The position numbers and the translations under genes are program-made. From assembly GCA_905373085.1 (NCBI GenBank), contig CAJPRR010000060.1, forward strand, positions 1 to 11,938: a stretch of 11,938 nucleotides of DNA. Direction: 5' to 3'. Shown here in pieces: positions 6,021 to 11,938 of this stretch; the stretch's first letter is position 1, and each line of letters starts with the position of its first letter. Source of the stretch: an uncultured Selenomonas sp. (GTDB lineage: Bacteria; Bacillota; Negativicutes; Selenomonadales; Selenomonadaceae). Below the pieces are notes generated by a model. It searched no databases, was not told where the DNA came from, and worked only from the letters and a program-made list of their open reading frames with translations.

Positions 6021-6736
6021 GGCTTCACGCTCCCCATTTCCTTCAAGATGCTTTCCGCAGCATGTTTGGGATTGAGCGCCGACCGAATCGGACGTCCGAC
6101 GACGAGGTGTGTGGCGCCGCCGCTCAAAGCAATCGCCGGCGTCGTGATGCGGCTTTGGTCATTGATGGCGGCTCCTGCGGGACGCACGCCAGGCGTGACA
6201 ATCAAAAAGTTCTCGCCGCAAGCCTGCCGAATGGTTTCCGCTTCCATCGGCGAAGAAACGACGCCGTCAAGGCCTGCTTCCTGCACGAGTTTTGCCATAT
6301 GAACCGCCTGATCGTCGAGATCCATATCCGGCCACATCCTGCTCCAATCCTTCAAGCTGATGCTGCTCAAAATCGTCACGGCGACAAGCTTTGGCCTCTC
6401 GATGCCGAGCTTTTCTGCCTCATCCTTGACGGCTTCGAGCGCCTTCTCCATCATGACCATTCCGCCCGTAGCATGGACATTGATCATATCGACGTTCAGA
6501 TGCGTCAAGACGCGCAGAGCATTGGCGACCGTATTGGGAATATCATGGAGTTTGAGGTCGAGGAACACCTTCTTTCCCTTGTCCTTAAGGTATTTGATCA
6601 CCTCGTCTCCCATGCTGTAAAAAAGCTCCATGCCAACCTTGTAGAAACCCACACTGTCGCCCAAAGTTTCGACAAGGCCATGAACCTCGTCCATGGAATG
6701 AACATCCAAAGCTACAATCAATCGTTCATCTGTCAT
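6017..6736 (-). CDS. pyrF: Orotidine 5'-phosphate decarboxylase
   Basis: Decarboxylates OMP to UMP, the last step of the pathway. The 239-residue TIM-barrel protein has the family signatures: IVALDV (7-12) with Asp11, Lys33 in FYKVG, and the catalytic array Asp60-x-Lys62-x-x-Asp65 in FLDLKLHDIPN. A phosphate-binding end follows with TPGVRPAG and VVGRPI. The RBS GGGAGG lies about seven nt before the ATG. It is translationally coupled to pyrE. In Bacillus, pyrK and pyrD would lie between carB and this gene; here only 59 bp separate them, and those hold a candidate promoter. Confidence 0.96.
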   Translation of the reverse strand: MTDERLIVALDVHSMDEVHGLVETLGDSVGFYKVGMELFYSMGDEVIKYLKDKGKKVFLDLKLHDIPNTVANALRVLTHLNVDMINVHATGGMVMMEKALEAVKDEAEKLGIERPKLVAVTILSSISLKDWSRMWPDMDLDDQAVHMAKLVQEAGLDGVVSSPMEAETIRQACGENFLIVTPGVRPAGAAINDQSRITTPAIALSGGATHLVVGRPIRSALNPKHAAESILKEMGSVKP

Positions 6737-6760
6737 TTTCTATCCCTCCCGCTTTCTCCC

Positions 6761-6789
6761 ATTGTACTATAAAACTTCGTTGCCGACAA
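6761..6789 (-). promoter_or_regulatory. Candidate internal promoter for pyrFE
   Basis: On the minus strand TTGTCG (6784-6789, 4 of 6 matches to TTGACA) and TACAAT (6761-6766, 5 of 6 matches to TATAAT) are 17 bp apart, in the gap between the carB stop and pyrF. It would allow pyrF and pyrE to be expressed separately from the upstream operon promoter. Seen only as consensus matches. Confidence 0.45.
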
Positions 6790-6795
6790 GATGAC

Positions 6796-9700
6796 TCACG
6801 CAAGATCGTCGCCGCCTCCAACGTAATCCTGCAATGCCAAGGCGTAAACAAGACGACGCTGCTGCATGAAGGAAAGGACACGAAGCACTTCCCATGCCGT
6901 ATCCAACGAGGTCAGGCAGACGATGCCGTGTTCCACCGTCGCACGGCGAATCTTGAAGCCGTCACGCGCAGAACCCTTGCCTTGCGTAAGCGTGTTGACA
7001 ACCATCTGAATCTGACCGGTCTTGATCATCTGAATGATGTCCGTACTGCGCTCATGCACCTTCCCCACAACGTCCGAGTCAATTCCGACAGACTGTATGG
7101 CACGCGCCGTTCCTTCCGTCGCAGCAATCTGGAAGCCCAGCTCGGAGAAAGCCTTTGCCAGCTGCTTCAACTCCTCTTTGTCCTTATCTGCAACAGTGAA
7201 AAGGATGCGGCCGTTCTTCGGCATGTTCATGCCTGCGCCCGTAATCGCCTTGTAGAGCGCTCGTGCGTAGTGATAGTCGATTCCCATGACCTCGCCCGTA
7301 GATTTCATCTCAGGTCCGAGGGAAATATCGACATCCTGCATTTTGGCAAAGGAAAATACGGGAGCTTTGACGGCAACATACGGTTTGGGCGGCACAAGAC
7401 CGGAGAAGTATCCCATCTCCTCCAAAGAGTGTCCCATGGCTGCACGCGTCGCCAAATTGACCATCTTCACATCCGTGACCTTGCTCAAAAAAGGAACGGT
7501 GCGGCTCGAACGCGGATTGACCTCGATGACATAGACCTCATCGTTGACCACGACGTATTGAATGTTGAGCAGTCCCTTGACATGGAGGTTCAATGCCAGT
7601 CTCTTCGTATAGTCGATGATGGTGTAAAGCACACGTGCGGGAAGCGTCTGCGGCGGATAGACGGCGATACTGTCACCCGAATGGACGCCGGCGCGCTCGA
7701 TATGCTCCATGATGCCCGGGATGACAACCGTCACGCCGTCGCATATACCGTCAACTTCGACTTCCGTTCCCTGCATATAGCGATCGACGAGCACGGGATG
7801 ATCGGGCGTGACCTTGACCGCGCGGTTCAAGTAGTCGCGCAGCTCCTCTTCCTTGTAGACGATCTCCATCGCCCTGCCGCCGAGGACATAGGACGGCCGC
7901 ACCATGACGGGATAGCCGATGGCAGCGGCGCCTTCGACAGCAGATTCCACATCGGTGACGCTGATTCCCTTGGGGCAAGGAATGTTCGTCTGGCGCAGCA
8001 CTTCTTCGAAGCGCTCTCGATCCTCCGCACGATCGATGTCGTCCACGGAAGTTCCAAAGATATGCACGCCCGCCTTTTGGAGCGATGCAGCGAGATTGAT
8101 GGCCGTCTGCCCGCCGAACTGCACGATGACGCCTTCCGGCTGCTCCTTGTCGACGATGTTCAAGACGTCTTCTGTCGTCAACGGTTCAAAGTACAGACGA
8201 TCGGAGATGTCAAAGTCCGTGCTGACCGTCTCCGGATTGTTGTTGATGATGATGGCTTCATAGCCCATCTCGCGCAACGCCCAGACGGAATGCACAGAGC
8301 AGTAGTCGAATTCGACGCCCTGGCCGATGCGGATGGGTCCTGAGCCGAGCACGATGATCTTCCTCTTCGTCGTTTCCGTCTGCACTTCATCTTCCTGCGC
8401 GTTGAATGTCGAGTAATAATACGGCGTCATCGCTTCGAACTCTGCCGCACATGTATCGACCATCTTGTAGCAAGGCAGAAGTTTCATCGCCTTGCGCATC
8501 GTGCGAATCTCGTTCATCGTCTTGCCTGAAAGCTCCGCAATGGACGCGTCGGCGAGTCCGAGCTTCTTTGCCTCTATGAGATGCTTTGGCGTGAGTTCCT
8601 CCTGCATGAGCCGTATCTCGACGTCAGCGATGCGCTTGATTTTGCGCAGAAACCAACGGTCGATTTTTGTGATATCGTAGATTTCATCTACGTCAGCTAT
8701 GCCCCTGCGGAATGCTTCGGCGATTGCGAAAATGCGTTCATCATTGATTTTTGACAATGATTTCTTGAGCTTCTCGTCGCTCCAATCGTCCATCTCGGGC
8801 AGATGCAGCCGATTTACGCCAATTTCCAGCGAGCGTGCCGCCTTCAGTATGGCGCCTTCAAAGTTGCGGTCGATGGACATGACTTCGCCCGTCGCCTTCA
8901 TCTGCGTGCCGAGGGTGTGATCGGCGAAAATGAATTTGTCGAACGGCCAGCGCGGGAATTTCACGACGCAGTAGTCAATCGACGGCTCGAAACACGCCTT
9001 CGTCTTCTGCGTCACAGCGTTCGTGATTTCATCGAGCGAATAGCCGATGGCAATTTTGGCGGAAACCTTCGCAATGGGGTATCCCGTCGCCTTCGACGCC
9101 AACGCCGAGGAACGGCTGACGCGCGGATTGACCTCGATGACATAGTAGCGATCGCTGTTCGGATCGAGTGCATACTGCGCGTTGCAGCCGCCTTCGATAT
9201 TCAGCTCACGGATGATGCGGAGCGACGCACTGCGCAGCATTTGATAGTCATGATCGGACAGCGTCTGCGTCGGTGCGACAACGATGCTGTCTCCCGTATG
9301 AACACCGACGGGATCGAAGTTCTCCATGCTGCAGACCGTGATGCAGTTGTCGTTGCCGTCACGCATGACTTCATACTCAATTTCTTTCCAACCGGCAACG
9401 CTTCGTTCAATGAGCACCTGACCGATCATGCTGTACTTGAGTCCCTTGATGACCGTTTCGACTAGTTCTTCTTCGTTTTCGGCGATGCCGCCGCCCGTGC
9501 CGCCCATCGTGTAGGCGGGGCGCACGATCAGCGGATAGCCGATCTCGTTGGCAAACCCGACGGCAGATTCCACATCCTCGACGATCGTGCTCTCCGGAAT
9601 CGGCTCTTGGAGTTTCTGCATCGTTTCCTTGAAAAGCTCGCGGTCTTCCGCCTTCTTGATCGCCTCAAGGCTTGTTCCCAAGAGTTCGACATGATATTTT

Positions 9701-10026
9701 TCCAGCACGCCTTTTTCGGAAAGTTTGACGGCAAGGTTCAGACCAGCTTGCCCGCCAAGGGTGGCAAGGAGCCCGTCGGGCAATTCTTTGGCGATGATTT
9801 CTTCCAAGAACTCCACCGTCAAAGGCTCGATGTAGACGCGGTCGGCAATATGCGTATCCGTCATGATCGTTGCCGGGTTGCTGTTAACGAGAACGACTTC
9901 GAGGCCTTCTTCCTTCAAGGAGCGGCATGCCTGCGAGCCGGCATAGTCAAACTCTGCCGCCTGTCCTATGATGATCGGACCGGAGCCGATGACCATGACC
10001 TTTTTCAAAGTATCTTTCTTTGGCAT
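6796..10026 (-). CDS. carB: Carbamoyl phosphate synthase large (ammonia) chain
   Basis: Makes carbamoyl phosphate from bicarbonate, two ATP and ammonia delivered by CarA; the product feeds pyrimidine and arginine synthesis. The 1076 residues are the normal full length. There are two homologous ATP-grasp halves. The first begins VMVIGSGPIIIGQAAEFDYA (about 10-29) and contains FDPVGVHTGDSIVVAP. The second begins near 554 with IIVLGSGPIRIGQGVEFDYC and contains ERAGVHSGDSIAVYPPQTL. An oligomerisation segment lies between them. The C-terminal allosteric MGS-like domain (about 930-1076) contains GFQIAATEGTARA and the NTLTQGKGSARDGF loop. The RBS AAGGAGG overlaps the end of carA, whose stop is 2 bp away, so the subunits are translated together. 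No frameshift or missing motif seen. Confidence 0.97.
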   Translation of the reverse strand: MPKKDTLKKVMVIGSGPIIIGQAAEFDYAGSQACRSLKEEGLEVVLVNSNPATIMTDTHIADRVYIEPLTVEFLEEIIAKELPDGLLATLGGQAGLNLAVKLSEKGVLEKYHVELLGTSLEAIKKAEDRELFKETMQKLQEPIPESTIVEDVESAVGFANEIGYPLIVRPAYTMGGTGGGIAENEEELVETVIKGLKYSMIGQVLIERSVAGWKEIEYEVMRDGNDNCITVCSMENFDPVGVHTGDSIVVAPTQTLSDHDYQMLRSASLRIIRELNIEGGCNAQYALDPNSDRYYVIEVNPRVSRSSALASKATGYPIAKVSAKIAIGYSLDEITNAVTQKTKACFEPSIDYCVVKFPRWPFDKFIFADHTLGTQMKATGEVMSIDRNFEGAILKAARSLEIGVNRLHLPEMDDWSDEKLKKSLSKINDERIFAIAEAFRRGIADVDEIYDITKIDRWFLRKIKRIADVEIRLMQEELTPKHLIEAKKLGLADASIAELSGKTMNEIRTMRKAMKLLPCYKMVDTCAAEFEAMTPYYYSTFNAQEDEVQTETTKRKIIVLGSGPIRIGQGVEFDYCSVHSVWALREMGYEAIIINNNPETVSTDFDISDRLYFEPLTTEDVLNIVDKEQPEGVIVQFGGQTAINLAASLQKAGVHIFGTSVDDIDRAEDRERFEEVLRQTNIPCPKGISVTDVESAVEGAAAIGYPVMVRPSYVLGGRAMEIVYKEEELRDYLNRAVKVTPDHPVLVDRYMQGTEVEVDGICDGVTVVIPGIMEHIERAGVHSGDSIAVYPPQTLPARVLYTIIDYTKRLALNLHVKGLLNIQYVVVNDEVYVIEVNPRSSRTVPFLSKVTDVKMVNLATRAAMGHSLEEMGYFSGLVPPKPYVAVKAPVFSFAKMQDVDISLGPEMKSTGEVMGIDYHYARALYKAITGAGMNMPKNGRILFTVADKDKEELKQLAKAFSELGFQIAATEGTARAIQSVGIDSDVVGKVHERSTDIIQMIKTGQIQMVVNTLTQGKGSARDGFKIRRATVEHGIVCLTSLDTAWEVLRVLSFMQQRRLVYALALQDYVGGGDDLA

Positions 10027-10028
10027 GG

Positions 10029-11102
10029 TTACTTTTCCTCCTTGAGAAGTGCATGGAACTGCTCAAACAAGTAGCGGTTGTCTGCCGGCCCCGGCGACGC
10101 CTCGGGATGATACTGCACCGTAAATATAGGAAGCTCTGTATGGCGCAGTCCCTCCACCGTCCCATCGTTTACGGCGCGATGCGTGACCTCCAGCGGCAGT
10201 CCCTGCAGAGACGATTCATCGACGGCAAAGCCATGATTCTGCGATGAGATGTGCACGCGGTTCATCGCCAAGTTTTTGACGGGTTGATTCGAGCCGCGAT
10301 GACCGAATTTCAATTTATATGTATCGGCTCCCATGGCGAGCGCAAAGAGCTGGTGCCCGAGACAAATGCCGAAGATGGGCTTTTTGCCGATGAGCTTTTT
10401 GACCTCCGCGATGATGTCCGGTACATCCTTGGGATCGCCGGGACCGTTGGACAGGAATACGCCGTCGGGATTCATGGAAAGTATTTCTTCCGCCGACGTT
10501 TGTGCCGGCACAACGGTGAGATGGAAGCCAAATTCATGCAGGGAGCGCAAGATGTTCTGCTTTATGCCGAAATCCATGACGACGACCCGCGGCACATCCG
10601 CACTGTCCGCGGCCATGACATACGTTTCTTTCGTCGTCACCGTTGCCACAACGTCCTTTTGAATTTCTCGGGAAAGCATCCTGTCAATTTCCTCTTGCGT
10701 TGTGTTTTCCGGCACGATGACGCCCTTCATCGCACCGGCAGAGCGAATGTGGCGCGTCACAGCGCGCGTATCGACGCCATGCAGGCAGGGTACGCCCTGT
10801 TCGCGCAGGAAATCCGCCAGCGCTCCTTCCGACTGCCAGTTGCTGCCAACATCACAAAGCTCCGCTATAATGAAACCGTTGACAAAGGATTTGCGCGATT
10901 CCATGAAGCTTTTCGCCACGCCATAATTGCCGATCAGCGGATACGTCAAGGTCACGATCTGGCTGCAATACGACGGGTCGGTCAGAACCTCTTGATAGCC
11001 CGTCATGCCCGTATTGAATACGACTTCGCCGAATGCCTTCGCTTCATCCAGCAATTCACCGGAAAAGGCGCTGCCGTCCTCTAAAATCAAGTTCCCCTTC
11101 AT
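10029..11102 (-). CDS. carA: Carbamoyl phosphate synthase small (glutaminase) chain
   Basis: Hydrolyses glutamine and channels ammonia to CarB. The 357-residue protein is of normal length. The N-terminal CarA-specific domain (MKGNLILEDGS, then GEVVFNTGMTGYQEVLTDPS) is followed by a class-I glutamine amidotransferase domain from about residue 172. The catalytic triad is Cys247 (FGICLGHQL), His332 and Glu334 (YHPEASPGP), with the oxyanion-loop region LSNGPGDP. The frame extends upstream to 11255, but that part is antisense-like low-quality coding inside pyrC. The ATG at 11102-11100 is the family start, has an AGGAG eight nt upstream, and overlaps the pyrC stop by 4 bp (ATGA). Confidence 0.97.
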   Translation of the reverse strand: MKGNLILEDGSAFSGELLDEAKAFGEVVFNTGMTGYQEVLTDPSYCSQIVTLTYPLIGNYGVAKSFMESRKSFVNGFIIAELCDVGSNWQSEGALADFLREQGVPCLHGVDTRAVTRHIRSAGAMKGVIVPENTTQEEIDRMLSREIQKDVVATVTTKETYVMAADSADVPRVVVMDFGIKQNILRSLHEFGFHLTVVPAQTSAEEILSMNPDGVFLSNGPGDPKDVPDIIAEVKKLIGKKPIFGICLGHQLFALAMGADTYKLKFGHRGSNQPVKNLAMNRVHISSQNHGFAVDESSLQGLPLEVTHRAVNDGTVEGLRHTELPIFTVQYHPEASPGPADNRYLFEQFHALLKEEK

Positions 11103-11938
11103 CCGACATTCTCCTTTTTTGAGGCAAGGACATTGCCATCGCGCATCACAATGCGGCCATCGACCACCGTCATCACCGCTCTGCCTTTCAGACGGCGCCC
11201 GACATAAGGCGAGTGCGTGCCGCGCGTATAGAACTTGTCGACATCCACTGCCCACTCTTTTTCGAGATCGATGACCGTGATGTCCGCCGGCATTCCTGCT
11301 TCCAAACTGCCTGCGTTCAGATGAAACAATGCAGCAGGCGCTGAAGTCATCTTGGCGATGAGCGTGGACAAATCCATTTTCCCCTTGTGGTAAAGCTCTG
11401 TCAGCAAAAGCCCCAACGTCGTTTCAAGACCTGGAAAACCGCTCGGCGCATACATGTATTCCCGATCTTTTTCCTCCTCGGCATGCGGCGAGTGATCGGA
11501 AACGATGATGTCGATCGTACCGTCCTGAAGCGCCTCAAGCATGGCGTCGACATCCTTCTGCCCACGCAGCGGCGGATTGACCTTGGTGGAAGAATCCAGC
11601 GGATTAACACAGTCATCCGTCAGAATTAGGTGATGCGGCGTAACTTCCGCCGTGACCTTGACGCCGCGCCGCTTCCCTTCGCGCACAAGCTCGGCAGAAC
11701 GTGCCGAACTGATGTGCGCAACATGGACGGGCGAATCGACATATTCTGCAAGCAGGACATCGCGCGCCACAGCGATATCCTCCGCCACGGTCGGGCGCCC
11801 CTTCATGCCGAGCATCGCGCTTCGATGTCCTTCGTTCATGACGCCTTCTTCGATGAGCGAGATTTCTTCATCATGATCGATGATGATCTTATCAAACTTT
11901 TTCAGATAATCCATGCCATTCATCATGACCTTGGCAGA
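11099..11938 (-). CDS. pyrC: Dihydroorotase, C-terminal two thirds (runs off right edge)
   Basis: Catalyses the reversible cyclisation of carbamoyl aspartate to dihydroorotate, the third step of the pathway. The visible 279 codons stay open to the window edge; the gene continues upstream, since a full class-I PyrC is about 430 residues. Visible family features include HDEEISL, the zinc-site histidine in VHVAHISSARS, TAEVTPHHL with its metal-binding histidine, NPPLRG, and the catalytic aspartate in IIVSDHSPH. Further downstream are SGFPGLETTLGLLL and the C-terminal amidohydrolase beta part (GMPADITVIDLEKEW, GTHSPYVGRRLKGR). The N-terminal HxH zinc ligands lie outside the window. The stop overlaps the carA start by 4 bp. 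Confidence 0.95.
   Translation of the reverse strand, partial: SAKVMMNGMDYLKKFDKIIIDHDEEISLIEEGVMNEGHRSAMLGMKGRPTVAEDIAVARDVLLAEYVDSPVHVAHISSARSAELVREGKRRGVKVTAEVTPHHLILTDDCVNPLDSSTKVNPPLRGQKDVDAMLEALQDGTIDIIVSDHSPHAEEEKDREYMYAPSGFPGLETTLGLLLTELYHKGKMDLSTLIAKMTSAPAALFHLNAGSLEAGMPADITVIDLEKEWAVDVDKFYTRGTHSPYVGRRLKGRAVMTVVDGRIVMRDGNVLASKKENVG

Noticed and set aside
6928..8343. A long rightward open frame (471 codons) antisense to carB
   Set aside because: It is a mirror of the high-GC carB codons; its composition (rich in His, Arg and Asp) is typical of antisense shadow frames, and no domain is recognisable.
10251..11084. Rightward 277-codon open frame opposite carA
   Set aside because: It is antisense to a complete, motif-intact carA and shows no family features.
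11103..11255. A 51-residue upstream extension of the carA frame
   Set aside because: It lies inside pyrC, has no family similarity, and the ATG at 11102 has a proper RBS and begins exactly at the conserved CarA N-terminus.
1..11938. CRISPR array, tRNA or rRNA genes
   Set aside because: No regularly spaced repeats and no tRNA-like or rRNA-like sequences were noticed on either strand.

Overview
The window looks like a chromosomal segment from a Negativicutes bacterium, probably Selenomonas-like. This rests on the character of the LexA, PyrE and aluminium-resistance/methionine gamma-lyase-family proteins, the moderately high GC of the core genes, and strong Shine-Dalgarno sequences. The genus call is inference from recall, not from a search. 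The window splits at about position 2700 into an accessory left part and a core right part.

Left part (1-2700), more AT-rich and disordered. A leftward gene for an HK97-type phage portal protein runs off the left edge (1-520). Only 39 bp away and divergent from it is a GIY-YIG nuclease/DUF4357 gene (560-1450), followed by a small secreted protein of unknown function (1509-1892) that ends in a long hairpin. Then comes an insertion-sequence graveyard: an internal piece of what appears to be an IS30-family transposase, fused directly to the tail of an IS21 istA, followed by a frameshifted and truncated istB. The istB relic runs into the promoter of lexA.

Middle (2700-5450). lexA (SOS repressor, rightward) ends at a strong terminator and is convergent with a leftward two-gene unit. 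That unit is an unrecognised protein (4686-5375, probably with a TTG start) followed by a PLP-dependent methionine gamma-lyase/aluminium-resistance-family protein (3423-4670).

Right part (5445-11938), all leftward: pyrC (partial, off the right edge), carA, carB, pyrF and pyrE. These are most of the genes of de novo UMP synthesis: carbamoyl phosphate synthase (both subunits), dihydroorotase, OMP decarboxylase and orotate phosphoribosyltransferase. pyrC/carA and pyrF/pyrE overlap by 4 bp and carA/carB are 2 bp apart, so they are an operon. pyrK and pyrD, which sit between carB and pyrF in Bacillus, are absent there. The 59-bp carB-pyrF gap instead holds a plausible promoter. The operon ends at a perfect 14-bp hairpin.

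I found no convincing new multi-gene system. The most unusual region is the phage/GIY-YIG/secreted-protein/IS-relic block at 1-2700. There are no tRNA or rRNA genes and no CRISPR array.
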